Counted from the first letter of the stretch, positions 52,198-61,977 are shown. The stretch: 64,000 nucleotides of DNA from JAQGMV01 sp035626595 (GCA_035626595.1 DASPNJ010000114.1:15237-79236), one strand, 5' to 3'. Notes: generated by a model from the letters alone, not told the origin. Made by a program: numbers and translations.

Positions 52198-52215
52198 ATA
52201 ATCGCATGCGATTAT
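52198..52215. promoter_or_regulatory. 18-bp perfect palindrome in the LysR divergent region
   Basis: ATAATCGCATGCGATTAT lies 15 bp upstream of the LysR start and about 75 bp before the AtuA-like gene. A dyad with T-rich flanks in this position is the expected LysR-type recognition site. Confidence 0.65.
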
Positions 52216-52288
52216 AGTCTTTGCGCGCATATAACCGCGGCCCAGATAATCGGCCGACCCAATCGTCGGATCGAATGGAGGAGGTCGC

Positions 52289-53665
52289 ATGGCGCGCCGG
52301 AATGAAAGCGAATGCCGGATGCTGTCGGTGAGCAGCATCCTCGGCTACGGATTTCCCGAGGCGTCGCTCAAGGCGGGCCTGGAGCGCGCGCCGCATTACA
52401 TCGGCGTGGACGGCGGCAGCACGGACCCGGGTCCTTATTACCTGGGCTCGGGCGAATGCCTGAACTCGCGCAAGGCGATGAAGCGCGACCTGCGGTTGAT
52501 GCTGATGGCGGGCGTGCCGCGCAAGATCCCCGTGGTGATCGGCACCGTCGGCGGCGCGGGCGCGGAGCCCCATCTCCAGGAAGTGGCTGCCATCGCACGC
52601 GAGATCGCGCGCGAAGAGAAGCTCTCGTTCCGCATGGCGCTGATTCACGCGGACCAGGAGCCGGCGCGCGTAAGAACGTGGCTCCAGGAAGGGCGGATCA
52701 CGCCGCTGCGCAACGTGCCCGAGCTCACGGAGCCCATCGTGAGCCGCGCCGCGAAGATCGTCGGCATGATGGGCGCGGAGCCGTTCATGAAGGCGCTCGA
52801 TGGCGGTGCGGACGTGGTGCTCGCCGCGCGCGCGAGCGACGCCGCCTCGTGGGCGGCCTGCGCGATGCGCATGGGCATGCCGCCGGCGCCCTCGTGGTAC
52901 GCCGGCAAGATGCTGGAGTGCGGCACCGCGACGGCGACGCCCAAAGGTCACGATTCGCTGCTCGGCACCGTCCGGCCGGAGCACGTCGAAGTCGAGCCGA
53001 TGAATCCGGCGCGGCGCTGCACGCCGATGTCGGTCGCGACCCACGGGCTGCACGAGAACGCGAGCCCGACGATCCACGAAGAGCCCGGCGGCCTGCTCGA
53101 CGCCACCGACTGCCGCTTCGATGCGGTGTCCGACCGCGCGGTGCAGGTGAGCGGCATGCGCTGGCGCACGCGCCCCTACGACATCAAGCTCGAGGGCGCG
53201 GAGTGCGTGGGCTACCGCGCGATCACGATCTGCGGCACGCGCGATCCGGTGCTCATCAGCCAGATCGATTCATACCTGCAAAGCGTGCGCGACGACGTCG
53301 CGATGCGTTCGTCGAACATGGGCGTATCGCCCGAGAAATACCAGCTCGTGTTCCACGTGTACGGCAAGGACGGCGTGATGGGTGCGTCGGAGCCGATCAA
53401 GAACTTCACCTCGCACGAGCTGGGCATCGTCGTCGAGGTCGTGGCGCCGGACGCGGAAGACGCGCGCTCGGTGCTCGCGATCGCGCGCGTCGTGATCCCG
53501 AAGATCGATTTTCCGGGACGCATGTGCAAGAGCGGCAACATGGCGTTCCCGTTCTCGCCGTCGGATATCTCGGTCGGGCCGACCTACAAGTTTTCGCTCT
53601 TCCACGTGGTGCGCATCGACGATCCCTACGCGATGTTCCCGATCGAATACGAGCAGGTGCATTAG
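52289..53665 (+). CDS. AtuA-like (DUF1446) protein
   Basis: A 458-residue protein resembling acyclic terpene utilisation AtuA and DUF1446 proteins: LGYGFPEASLKAGLERAPHY, GVDGGSTDPGPYYLGSG, VVIGTVGGAGAEPHLQ and DVVLAARASDAA. Their biochemical activity is not firmly known, though they occur with carboxylases and hydantoinase-like genes. It starts the large plus-strand operon and lies nine bases before the DUF4387 gene, a pairing common in Betaproteobacteria. Confidence 0.85.
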   Translation: MARRNESECRMLSVSSILGYGFPEASLKAGLERAPHYIGVDGGSTDPGPYYLGSGECLNSRKAMKRDLRLMLMAGVPRKIPVVIGTVGGAGAEPHLQEVAAIAREIAREEKLSFRMALIHADQEPARVRTWLQEGRITPLRNVPELTEPIVSRAAKIVGMMGAEPFMKALDGGADVVLAARASDAASWAACAMRMGMPPAPSWYAGKMLECGTATATPKGHDSLLGTVRPEHVEVEPMNPARRCTPMSVATHGLHENASPTIHEEPGGLLDATDCRFDAVSDRAVQVSGMRWRTRPYDIKLEGAECVGYRAITICGTRDPVLISQIDSYLQSVRDDVAMRSSNMGVSPEKYQLVFHVYGKDGVMGASEPIKNFTSHELGIVVEVVAPDAEDARSVLAIARVVIPKIDFPGRMCKSGNMAFPFSPSDISVGPTYKFSLFHVVRIDDPYAMFPIEYEQVH

Positions 53666-53673
53666 GAGGCGGT

Positions 53674-53985
53674 ATGGCCAAGCTCAAGGATCTCGCGAAG
53701 GTGTGCAAGAGCAAGAACGCCGGGCCGTTCGAGGTCACGATCGACGTGATGTTCGACAAGCGCGAGACGTACGACAAGGTCGTCGAGAGCGGCGTCATCA
53801 ACGCCGAGCTCTTCGCGCGGCTCTACAACGTCAACGTGAAGGACGTGCTCTACACGCCGTATCCCGCGGCGCTCGCCCTCAAGGGCACGATCCCGCGGCA
53901 CGTGTCGGCCGGCGACGTCGGGGACACCGATGTCTACGGCGCCCAGCAGCACGCGCCGCTGCTCGACGTGGAGATCCCGGATTGA
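53674..53985 (+). CDS. DUF4387-family small protein
   Basis: A 103-residue protein (MAKLKDLAKVCKSKNAGPFE, VTIDVMFDKRETYDKVVESG) typical of the DUF4387 proteins that accompany AtuA-like genes. It has an AGGAGG ribosome-binding site seven bases ahead. It probably forms a complex with the AtuA-like protein; function unknown. Confidence 0.83.
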   Translation: MAKLKDLAKVCKSKNAGPFEVTIDVMFDKRETYDKVVESGVINAELFARLYNVNVKDVLYTPYPAALALKGTIPRHVSAGDVGDTDVYGAQQHAPLLDVEIPD

Positions 53986-54021
53986 AAGCGGCACGTCCGA
54001 AACCGCGCGCACGCGACACAT

Positions 54022-54060
54022 CCCTTCTCCCCCTGCGGGGGGAGAGGGTAAGGGTGAGGG
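54022..54060. repeat. CTCCCCCTGCGGGGGGAG-type repeat at the hyuA start
   Basis: A short GC-rich stem (TCTCCCCC...GGGGGGAGA) plus AGGGTAAGGGTGAGGG between the DUF4387 stop and the preferred GTG start of hyuA. Its right half provides the likely Shine-Dalgarno and start codon. Confidence 0.65.
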
Positions 54061-56228
54061 GCAACGAGACCTATGCGATAGGCGTCGATATCGGCGGCAC
54101 GTTCACGGATCTCGTCGCGTATGGCTCGCGCTCCGGCCGCGTCGCGGCCGCGAAAGTGCTCACCGACTACGCGGACCTCGCGCGCGGCGTCATGGTCGGC
54201 GTCGAGCGCATCATCGCCGAGAACGCGATCGCGCCCGCGGATGTCACGCGCGTCGTCCACGGCACCACGCTCGTCACCAACAGCCTGATCGAGCGGCGCG
54301 GCGCGAAGACCGCGCTGATCGTCACGCGCGGTTTCGGCGACGTGCTGGAGATGGGCCGCGAAAGCCGCTACGACATCTACGATATCGAGATCGAGCTGCC
54401 GCCGCCGGTCGTGCCGCGCGAGCTGGTGTTCGAAGTGACGGAGCGGCTCGATTACCGCGGCGGTGTCGTGCAGCCGCTGGCGGAAGACGAAGTGGAGGCG
54501 CTCGCGGCAAAGCTCGCAGCCGAACGCGTCGGAAGCGTCGCCGTGTGCCTGCTCCATGCCTACGCGAGCGACGTGCACGAGCGGCGGATCGAAGCGCTGC
54601 TCTCGGAACGCCTGCCGTGGCTCTCGATCTCGCGGTCGAGCGACGTCATGGCGGACATCCGGGAATACGAGCGCGCGACCACGACTGCGGCGAACGCGTA
54701 CGTGCGCCCGATCGTGAAGGGCTATCTCGATCGGCTGGGCGCCGCGCTTAAGGATGCCGGCATCGCAGCCGAGCTTTCGATCATCACTTCCGACGGCGGC
54801 GTGGTCGATGTCGAGACCGCCGCGCGATTTCCGGTGCGGCTCACCGAATCCGGGCCGGCCGGCGGCGCGACCGCGGCTGCTTATCTCGGCAGCGCGGCCG
54901 GCGTGCCGGACGTGATCGCCTACGACATGGGCGGCACGACCGCGAAGATCTGCGTGGTGGAAGGCGGCAAGCCGTTCAAGTCGAACACCTTCGAGTTCGG
55001 CCGCGTCTATCGGTTTGCGAAAGGGAGCGGCCTGCCGCTCCAGATTCCCGTGATCGAGATGATCGAGATCGGCGCGGGCGGCGGCAGCATCGCGCATCTC
55101 AACAGCCTCGGGATGCTGCAGGTGGGGCCGGAGAGCGCGAATGCGTCCCCGGGTCCTGCGTGCTACGCGCTCGGCGGCACCGGCGCGACCGTGACCGATG
55201 CCGATCTCGTGTTGGGTTATCTCGCCGCGGATTCGTTTCTCGGCGGCAAGATGCAGCTCGACGTCGAGCGCGCGCGCGCGGCAATCGAGGCGACGGTCGC
55301 GAAGCCGCTGCGCATGAGCATCGACGAAGCGGCATGGAGCATCCATCGCGTGGTGAACGCCAACATGGCGCGCGCGGCCAAGGTGCACTGCCTCGAGCAC
55401 GGGAAAGACCCGCGCACCTTCGCGCTCTTCGCCTACGGCGGCGCCGGCCCGATTCACGCCTACGGCGTTGCACAGCTCCTCGGCGTCTCCGAGCTTCTCT
55501 ATCCGCTGCGCGCAGGCGTCATGTCGGCGCTGGGTTTTCTCGTCGCCGAGCCGGCATTCGAAGTCGTGCAGGGGCGGATCGCACCGCTCTTCGCGATGGA
55601 TCTTGCCGCGATGAACCGTATGCTCGCGGATATGGAGGCCGAGGCGACGCGCGTAGTGCGCGCGAGCGTACCGGGTGCGAAGCGCCTCACGGTTCAGCGC
55701 GAAGTCGCCGTGCGCTACGAAGGCCAGAGCTACGAGCTCAACGTGCCGGTCGCGCGCGGCGCGCTGACGCGAGCGCATCTGGAGCGGGTCGCGCGCGGCT
55801 TCAGCGACGCGTATGCGCAGCGCTACCACGCGCTCGCCGAACAGAACCAGCTCGAGACGGTGCGATGGCGCGTGCGCGTATCGGCCACGCAGTCGCAGCC
55901 CGAGCCGCGTCTCATGGTCGAGCGGGATCAACAGCGCCAGTCGCGGTGCGCTATCAGCGCACCCTACAGTGAGAAAGCGGTGAAAGGTAAGCGCCGCGTG
56001 TACGTCTCCGAAGCCGGCGGCTTCGTGAGCTGCGCGGTCTACGACCGCTACGCGCTGGACGCCGGGGCAACGCTTACGGGTCCGGCGGTGATCGAAGAGC
56101 CGGAATCCACCGTCTATATCGGCAAAGGCGCGAAGGGACGCGTCACGCAGCGCGGTGACCTGCGCGTAATGCTGCCCGGCAAACAGCCGGCGCCGACGAA
56201 GCGCAAACGTGAAACGGTGCGCGCGTGA
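54054..56228 (+). CDS. hyuA: Hydantoinase A / N-methylhydantoinase A-like subunit
   Basis: A 724-residue ASKHA-fold ATPase subunit. YAIGVDIGGTFTDLVAYGS is the phosphate-binding start; VVHGTTLVTNSLIERRGAKT, SGPAGGATAAAYLG and AYDMGGTTAKICVVEGG are family signatures. With HyuB it forms hydantoinase, oxoprolinase or acetone-carboxylase-type enzymes; the exact reaction is open. I prefer the GTG at 54054; a TTG at 53982 overlapping the DUF4387 stop is an alternative. Residues about 631-638 come from a palindromic dispersed repeat identical to one in the GntR gene. It overlaps hyuB. Confidence 0.9.
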   Translation: MRGNETYAIGVDIGGTFTDLVAYGSRSGRVAAAKVLTDYADLARGVMVGVERIIAENAIAPADVTRVVHGTTLVTNSLIERRGAKTALIVTRGFGDVLEMGRESRYDIYDIEIELPPPVVPRELVFEVTERLDYRGGVVQPLAEDEVEALAAKLAAERVGSVAVCLLHAYASDVHERRIEALLSERLPWLSISRSSDVMADIREYERATTTAANAYVRPIVKGYLDRLGAALKDAGIAAELSIITSDGGVVDVETAARFPVRLTESGPAGGATAAAYLGSAAGVPDVIAYDMGGTTAKICVVEGGKPFKSNTFEFGRVYRFAKGSGLPLQIPVIEMIEIGAGGGSIAHLNSLGMLQVGPESANASPGPACYALGGTGATVTDADLVLGYLAADSFLGGKMQLDVERARAAIEATVAKPLRMSIDEAAWSIHRVVNANMARAAKVHCLEHGKDPRTFALFAYGGAGPIHAYGVAQLLGVSELLYPLRAGVMSALGFLVAEPAFEVVQGRIAPLFAMDLAAMNRMLADMEAEATRVVRASVPGAKRLTVQREVAVRYEGQSYELNVPVARGALTRAHLERVARGFSDAYAQRYHALAEQNQLETVRWRVRVSATQSQPEPRLMVERDQQRQSRCAISAPYSEKAVKGKRRVYVSEAGGFVSCAVYDRYALDAGATLTGPAVIEEPESTVYIGKGAKGRVTQRGDLRVMLPGKQPAPTKRKRETVRA
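55945..55967. repeat. Palindromic repeat (family B) inside hyuA
   Basis: Exact 23-bp reverse complement of 12342-12364. In hyuA it encodes RCAISAPY in a linker near the start of the C-terminal domain. Confidence 0.85.
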
Positions 56229-57829
56229 TGAATGCCGTAGATCTCGAAGTGTTGTGGAGCCGCCTGGTCACCGTCGTGGACGAGGCGGCGTACGCGATCC
56301 TGCGCACCTCGATGTCCAAGATCGTCGTGGAAGCACGCGACTTCGGCGCGCTGCTGCTCGACCCCGACGGCAAGCTCCTCATATCCGACGCCGGCGTTGC
56401 CTCCAAGATCGGCACGAACTCGATCGCCGCGCGCGAGCTGCTCAAGCATTTCCCGCGCGCGACGCTGAAGCCCGGCGACATGCTGATCACCAACAACCCG
56501 TGGTGGATCATGGGACATCTGAACGATGTCGCCGTCGTCGCACCGCTCTTCCATCGCGGGCGGCTCGTGGCGTTCGCCGAGTGCATGGCGCACATGAGCG
56601 ACATCGGCGGCTGTCTCTCCGCTTCGCCGCGCGAGGTGTACGAGGAAGGCCTCATCATCCCGCCGACGAAGATCATGGAGCGCGGGCGCGAGAACGAGAC
56701 GTTCTTCAATCTGCTGAAAGCGAACGTGCGCGTGCCGGTGCAGATTTCGAGCGATCTGCGCGCGCTCATCTCGGGCTGCCAGGTGATGCAGCGCGAATTG
56801 AGCCTGTTTCTCGATGACACGCGGATGCGCGACCTGAGCGCGCTCGGCGGCGCGATCATGGCGCACTCGCGCAAGACGATGCGGCGCGCGATCCGCGAAG
56901 CGATCCCGAACGGTGTGTATCACGGCGAGACGGTGATCGAAGGCTCCGCCAATCCGCTCGAGATCAAGGTCACGATCACCGCGAAGGACGGCACCCTCGA
57001 TATCGATTTCACGGGGAGCTCGCCGCAGCGCGACGTCGGCGTGAACTGCACGCTCGTCTACACGCACGTGTGGAGCGTGTACATCATGAAATGCCTGCTG
57101 GTGCCCGCGCTGCCGAACAACGAAGGCACCTTCTCGCCGATTCGCGTGCGCGCGCCCGAAGGCTGCTTCCTCAATCCGCGCTTTCCCGCGCCGGTGCGGC
57201 TGAAATCGAGCAGCGGCCACTTCATTCCCGACGCGATCGTCGAAGCCTTGCAGGGCGTGCTGAAGGACCGGCTCATCGCAGAATCCGGCAACAAGTTCGC
57301 GATGCTCTTTTCCGGCCGCCGCGAAAACGGGCGCCCCTTCGCCGAGTCGATGTTCATCATGGGCGGGATGGGTGCGCGCTCGCGGCAGAACGGGCTCGAC
57401 TGCTCGAGCTTCCCCGCGAATTCGTCGAACCTGCCGGTCGAGATCCTGGAAGCGTGTGTGCCGGTACGCGTCCACGAGAAGCGCATTCGGCGCGACTCGG
57501 GCGGCGCCGGCGCGCATCGCGGCGGCTGCGGTCAGGCGTTCGAATTCGAATCGACCTCTGATGTGCCGGTCATGGTGCGCGCCTCGCACGGCAAGCTCAC
57601 GATCCCGCCGAAGGGGCTGCTCGGGGGCGGTGACGGTGCGACCGGCGGCATCTGGCTCAACGGCAAGTCCGTTCCGGACAAGACGCCGGTGACGCTCAGG
57701 AAAGGCGACGTCATGCGCCTGGAGACGCCGGGCTCGGGCGGTATGGGCGCGCCGGGGCCCACGACGGCACCGCGGGTTACGCGCGCTGACGTCGATGAAA
57801 CGACAACAACCGAGGAGAAAACGTCATGA
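56228..57829 (+). CDS. hyuB: Hydantoinase B / N-methylhydantoinase B-like subunit
   Basis: A 533-residue protein with the HyuB hallmarks ITNNPWWIMGHLNDVAVVAP, AHMSDIGG and the GSGGMGAPGP C-terminus. In related enzymes this subunit holds the metal-dependent catalytic site. The ATG at 56228 overlaps the hyuA stop (TGATG), and its own stop overlaps the following Bug ATG. The imported ligand of that receptor is a plausible substrate. Confidence 0.9.
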   Translation: MNAVDLEVLWSRLVTVVDEAAYAILRTSMSKIVVEARDFGALLLDPDGKLLISDAGVASKIGTNSIAARELLKHFPRATLKPGDMLITNNPWWIMGHLNDVAVVAPLFHRGRLVAFAECMAHMSDIGGCLSASPREVYEEGLIIPPTKIMERGRENETFFNLLKANVRVPVQISSDLRALISGCQVMQRELSLFLDDTRMRDLSALGGAIMAHSRKTMRRAIREAIPNGVYHGETVIEGSANPLEIKVTITAKDGTLDIDFTGSSPQRDVGVNCTLVYTHVWSVYIMKCLLVPALPNNEGTFSPIRVRAPEGCFLNPRFPAPVRLKSSSGHFIPDAIVEALQGVLKDRLIAESGNKFAMLFSGRRENGRPFAESMFIMGGMGARSRQNGLDCSSFPANSSNLPVEILEACVPVRVHEKRIRRDSGGAGAHRGGCGQAFEFESTSDVPVMVRASHGKLTIPPKGLLGGGDGATGGIWLNGKSVPDKTPVTLRKGDVMRLETPGSGGMGAPGPTTAPRVTRADVDETTTTEEKTS

Positions 57830-58791
57830 ATCGCCAACTGAAAAGCGCGTATCTCGCTGCGGCGGTGCTCGCTGCAACGGGCGCGTATGCGCAGACGTAC
57901 CCCGCGAAACCGGTGCGGGTGATCATTCCCGCGCCGGTCGGCGGCGGTGTGGACACCGTCGGACGCGCCGTGAGCCAGAAGCTCACGGAGGCGCTCGGTC
58001 AGCCTTTCGTTCCCGACAACCGGCCGGGCGCGGGCACCATGATCGGCTCGGAGCTCACGGCGAAATCGCCGGCGGACGGCTACACGGTGCTCATGATGAC
58101 CAACAGTCACGCGATCAACGCGAGCGTGCAGAAGAACCTCAAGTACGACCCGATCAGGGACTTCAGCGAGATCTCGCTGCTCGCGATCTCGCCGTACCTG
58201 CTCGTCGTGCATCCGACCGTGCCGGCGAAGTCGGTGCGCGAGCTGGTGGAGCTTGCGCGCAAGCGGCCCGGGGACCTGCACTTCGCCTCGGCGGGCAGCG
58301 CGTCGGCGACGCACCTCGCCGGCGAGCTCTTCGGCTACATGGCGAAGGTGAAGCTGACACACGTGCCGTACAAGGGCGGCGCGCCGGCCGTGACCGACCT
58401 CGTCGGCGGACACGTGCAGCTCATGTTCAATAACCTCATCTCGGTGATGGCGCTCTCGAAACAGGGGCGGCTCCGCGCGCTGGCAATCACGAGCCTCAAG
58501 CGCTCGCCGCTGCTGCCGGATCTGCCGACGGTGTCGGAAGCCGGCGTACCGGGCTACGAATCGGCGTCGTGGTATGGCGCCGTGGCGCCGGCGAATACGC
58601 CGCCGCAGATCATCGCCACGCTGAACCGCGAGATGGTGAAAGCGATCAAGTCGCCGGAGATCTCGAACAAGCTCACCACCGAAGGCGCGCAGGTGATCGG
58701 CAACTCGCCTGAAGAGTTCGCGAAATATCTTCGGGCGGACATCGCGCGCTGGCAGAAGCTCGTGCCGGCGATCGGTCTCAGAATCGATTGA
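57826..58791 (+). CDS. Bug/TctC-family receptor
   Basis: A 321-residue receptor, ATGA-coupled to hyuB. Signal peptide MNRQLKSAYLAAAVLAATGA, cleavage near YAQT. APVGGGVDTVGR, SPADGYTVLM and HVPYKGGAPA are its markers. First of three receptors in this operon, implying several related substrates or alternative receptors for one permease. Confidence 0.93.
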   Translation: MNRQLKSAYLAAAVLAATGAYAQTYPAKPVRVIIPAPVGGGVDTVGRAVSQKLTEALGQPFVPDNRPGAGTMIGSELTAKSPADGYTVLMMTNSHAINASVQKNLKYDPIRDFSEISLLAISPYLLVVHPTVPAKSVRELVELARKRPGDLHFASAGSASATHLAGELFGYMAKVKLTHVPYKGGAPAVTDLVGGHVQLMFNNLISVMALSKQGRLRALAITSLKRSPLLPDLPTVSEAGVPGYESASWYGAVAPANTPPQIIATLNREMVKAIKSPEISNKLTTEGAQVIGNSPEEFAKYLRADIARWQKLVPAIGLRID

Positions 58792-58793
58792 CG

Positions 58794-60161
58794 ATGGCCG
58801 AGCATGGGAAGCAGCTCGCCGCGTGGGCGGCGGGTCTCACGTGGGACGCGCTGCCGCAGCGCATTCGGGAGAAAGCGCTCGATCACGTGGTCGACACGGT
58901 CGGGGTCATGTTCTCGGGCATCGCGATGGAAGCGTGCGCCGGCGCGCGGCGCGCGGCCGCGATGTGGGGCTGCGCAACGGATGCGACCGTGATTGGCACC
59001 GGCGATGCGATGCCCGCGGCCACCGCGGCGTTCCTGAACGCGCTGCACGCGCGCATTCACACCTACGATGACACGTACGAACCGGGCACTTTGCACACCG
59101 GCAGCCCGGTCATCTCGGCGGCGCTCGCGCTGGCGGAGCGCGAAGGCGCGGACGGACGCACCTTCCTGGCGGCGGTGGTCGCCGGCTACGAGATCGCGAC
59201 GCGCGTGGCGGCGGCGGTGAGCCCGAGTCACTACGCGCACGGTTTTCACAACACCGGGACGTGCTCTGTGTTCGGCGCAGCCGCGGCTGCCTCGCGCGTG
59301 CTCAACTTCGAAGCCGAGCCAATCGCGGAAGCGCTCGGACTCGCCGGCGCGACCGCGGGCGGAATCCGCCAGCACCAGATCGACGGCTCGATGCTCGATT
59401 CGGCGTTCCACGGCGCGCGCGCCGCGCAGTCCGGCGTGATGGTCGCGCAATTGAGGCGCGAAGGCGTGAAAGGCCCGCCGGCGATCCTCGAAGGCCCGTG
59501 GGGTTTCTGCAAGGTGATGGCGCCGGAATGTGACCTCGAGCGACTCACGAGCGGTCTCGCCGACACGTACGAGTTCGAGAAGACGACGATCAAGCCGTTC
59601 CCCACGTGCCGCTTCGCGCATGGGCCGACGGAGGCCGCGCTCAGGCTCAGGCGCGAGCACGACATCGATGCCGGCGCCGTGCGCGCGGTGTCGATCGAGA
59701 CCTTCAGGCAATCGATCGAGGTCTCCAGCCGGCCGCGGCTCCAGTCGTCGTTCGACGCGACGGTGAGCCACCAGTATTCGGTCGCGCTCGCGCTCGCGAA
59801 AGGCAAGGTCGAGCTCGCGGCGATCACCGGGGCTGCACATGCCGATCCGCACGTGCTCGATCTCATGAGCCGCGTGAGCGTGCGTCACGACGAGGAGCTC
59901 GAGCGCAGGTTCCCGAAGAGCTGGCCGCATCGTGTGACGATCGAGATGAAGGACGGCGCGCGCCATACGCTCACGAGCGAGTATCCGCCGGGCCGCGAGA
60001 CGCCGGTGCCGGGCGCGGTCGTCGATGCGAAGTTCCTGGAGCAGAGCGCACCGTATCTCGGAGAAGGAGGCGCGCGCGAAGCGCTGGCACGGCTGCGCGC
60101 GCTGCCCGATGCGCGTGACGTGCGCGGCGCGACAGCCGCGCTCAAAGGACGGAGTGGATGA
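58794..60161 (+). CDS. MmgE/PrpD-family protein
   Basis: A 455-residue protein: REKALDHVVDTVGVMFSGIA, YEPGTLHTGSPVISAALALA and GLAGATAGGIRQHQIDGSM correspond to the PrpD fold, with KPFPTCRFAHGPTEAAL in the lid. The ATG at 58794 lies just after the Bug stop; a TTG two codons earlier is possible. Likely dehydrates, epimerises or decarboxylates a carboxylic acid. Confidence 0.88.
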   Translation: MAEHGKQLAAWAAGLTWDALPQRIREKALDHVVDTVGVMFSGIAMEACAGARRAAAMWGCATDATVIGTGDAMPAATAAFLNALHARIHTYDDTYEPGTLHTGSPVISAALALAEREGADGRTFLAAVVAGYEIATRVAAAVSPSHYAHGFHNTGTCSVFGAAAAASRVLNFEAEPIAEALGLAGATAGGIRQHQIDGSMLDSAFHGARAAQSGVMVAQLRREGVKGPPAILEGPWGFCKVMAPECDLERLTSGLADTYEFEKTTIKPFPTCRFAHGPTEAALRLRREHDIDAGAVRAVSIETFRQSIEVSSRPRLQSSFDATVSHQYSVALALAKGKVELAAITGAAHADPHVLDLMSRVSVRHDEELERRFPKSWPHRVTIEMKDGARHTLTSEYPPGRETPVPGAVVDAKFLEQSAPYLGEGGAREALARLRALPDARDVRGATAALKGRSG

Positions 60162-61141
60162 TGAAAAGCAATTCGTGGCTGGTGCGCGCTGCGTGCGCGC
60201 TTGTCGTTTGTCTCGGAAGCGTCGCTGCGTACGCGCAGTCTTATCCGTCGAAAACGATACGGCTGATCATGCCGTATCCCGCCGGCGGCTCGACCGATAC
60301 GGTGGGGCGCCTCATCGCCGAACGGCTCTCGGCGAACCTCGGGCAGCCGGTGGTCGTGGACAATCGCCCCGGCGCCAGCGCGCAGATCGGCATGGAAGCG
60401 GCGCTCAAGGCGCCGCCGGACGGTTACACGCTGGTCATGGTGACGAGCACGAATGCGATCAACCATGCGCTCAATCCGAAGTTGCCCTACGACTTCCCAC
60501 GGGATTTCCAGCCGATCGCGCTGGTCGCGAAGGCCGCGCAGCTCCTCGTCGTGCACCCCTCGATTCCGGTGCGCACGGTGAAAGACTTCGTCGCGCTCGC
60601 GCGGTCGCGCCCGGGGCAGTTGAGCTACGCGTCGTCGGGCACCGGCACGTCGGGGCACCTCTGCATGGAAGCGTTCGCGCGCGACGCGAAGATTTCGCTG
60701 ATACACGTGCCGTACAAGGGCAATCAGCCCGCGATCAACGACCTCCTCGGTGGACAGGTCGCGGCGGGCTTTCAGAACATCGTCTCCGTCGTGCCGCAGG
60801 TGAAGGCGAAGCGGCTCACCGCGCTGGGCGTCTCCAGCGCGAAGCGCTCGGCACTCGCGCCGGACGTGCCGACGATCGCCGAGCTCGGGTTTCCCGGTTT
60901 CGACATTACCGCGTGGTTCGGCATCGCGGTCCCTGCGGGCGTTCCGCAGCCGATCGTCGATCGACTGAGCAAGGAAATCGAAACGATTCTCGGCACGCAG
61001 CAGATGCGCGAGCGCCTGGTCGGCATGGGGGTCGATCCCTCCACGCTCGACTCGGCAAAGGAGTTCTCGGATTTCGTGGCGACCGACATCAAGCGCTGGA
61101 CGCGGCTGGTGCAGGACATCCGGCTGAAGCCCACGCGTTGA
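60161..61141 (+). CDS. Bug/TctC-family receptor
   Basis: A 326-residue receptor (MKSNSWLVRAACALVVCLGS, cleavage near AYAQS). Start chosen at the second of two adjacent ATGs, six bases from GGAG; the first ATG overlaps the PrpD stop. YPAGGSTDTVGR, PPDGYTLVMV and HVPYKGNQP are conserved. Confidence 0.92.
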   Translation: MKSNSWLVRAACALVVCLGSVAAYAQSYPSKTIRLIMPYPAGGSTDTVGRLIAERLSANLGQPVVVDNRPGASAQIGMEAALKAPPDGYTLVMVTSTNAINHALNPKLPYDFPRDFQPIALVAKAAQLLVVHPSIPVRTVKDFVALARSRPGQLSYASSGTGTSGHLCMEAFARDAKISLIHVPYKGNQPAINDLLGGQVAAGFQNIVSVVPQVKAKRLTALGVSSAKRSALAPDVPTIAELGFPGFDITAWFGIAVPAGVPQPIVDRLSKEIETILGTQQMRERLVGMGVDPSTLDSAKEFSDFVATDIKRWTRLVQDIRLKPTR

Positions 61142-61182
61142 CCGCGCAGGGGCGCATCTATTTTTATGAAGAGCGGAAACTG

Positions 61183-61977
61183 ATGAACGAAGCAGCACAA
61201 CGCGCCGCGGCGCGGTTGAACTATGTGGTGGAAGGCAGGGGTCCGCGCGTCGCGCTGGTGCACGGCGTCGGCGGCGTGATGCAGAACTGGGAAGGCGTGG
61301 TCGCGCGGCTCAAGGACCGTTTCGAGCTCGTGCGCTATGACCTGCGCGGTCACGGCGAGTCCGAGAAGGTGCCGGGGCCGTACACGCTGAACGATTTCGT
61401 GAACGATCACGTCGCGCTGCTCGAAGAGCTTGGATGGGACTCGGCGCACCTCGTCGGCTTTTCGCTGGGCGCGATCATCGCGCAGGCGATCGCGATCGAG
61501 CAACCGGAGCGCGTCGGCAAGGTGGTGCTCATCAGCGGCATCGCAGGACGCACTGAAGCCGAGCGCGCCAAAGCGCAGGAGCGGGCGAGCGCGCTCGCGC
61601 AAGGCGGCGCCACCACGCATCTCGACTGGGCCGTCGATCGCTGGTTCACGCGCGAGTTCCAGCAGGCGCATCCCGAGATCGTGGAGGAGCGCAAGCGCCA
61701 GGCGCGCTCGCAGGATCCCGGCTGTTATGCGGCCGCATTCCGCGTGCTCGCGGACTACGACCTCGCCGACGAGCTGCACACGATCCAGCACGAGACGCTG
61801 GTCATGACCGGCGAGCTCGACGAGGGCTCGACGCCGCGCATGGCGCGGCTGATGGCCGAGCGCATCGCGGGCGCGCGGCTGGAGATACTCCCGGGGCTCA
61901 AGCACAGCGTGCTGCTGGAAGCGCCGGAGCTGATCGCGTCGAAGCTCGGCGCATTCCTCGCGGAGGGCGCACGATGA
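61183..61977 (+). CDS. Alpha/beta hydrolase, 3-oxoadipate enol-lactonase-like
   Basis: A 264-residue alpha/beta hydrolase: oxyanion loop LVHGVGGVMQNW, nucleophile elbow VGFSLGAIIA, acid in TGELDEGS and catalytic His in LPGLKHSVLLEAP. It could open a lactone or hydrolyse an ester in the pathway; PcaD-like by overall layout. The frame is open far upstream, but the ATG at 61183 begins the conserved region. It is ATGA-coupled to the next Bug gene. Confidence 0.88.
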   Translation: MNEAAQRAAARLNYVVEGRGPRVALVHGVGGVMQNWEGVVARLKDRFELVRYDLRGHGESEKVPGPYTLNDFVNDHVALLEELGWDSAHLVGFSLGAIIAQAIAIEQPERVGKVVLISGIAGRTEAERAKAQERASALAQGGATTHLDWAVDRWFTREFQQAHPEIVEERKRQARSQDPGCYAAAFRVLADYDLADELHTIQHETLVMTGELDEGSTPRMARLMAERIAGARLEILPGLKHSVLLEAPELIASKLGAFLAEGAR

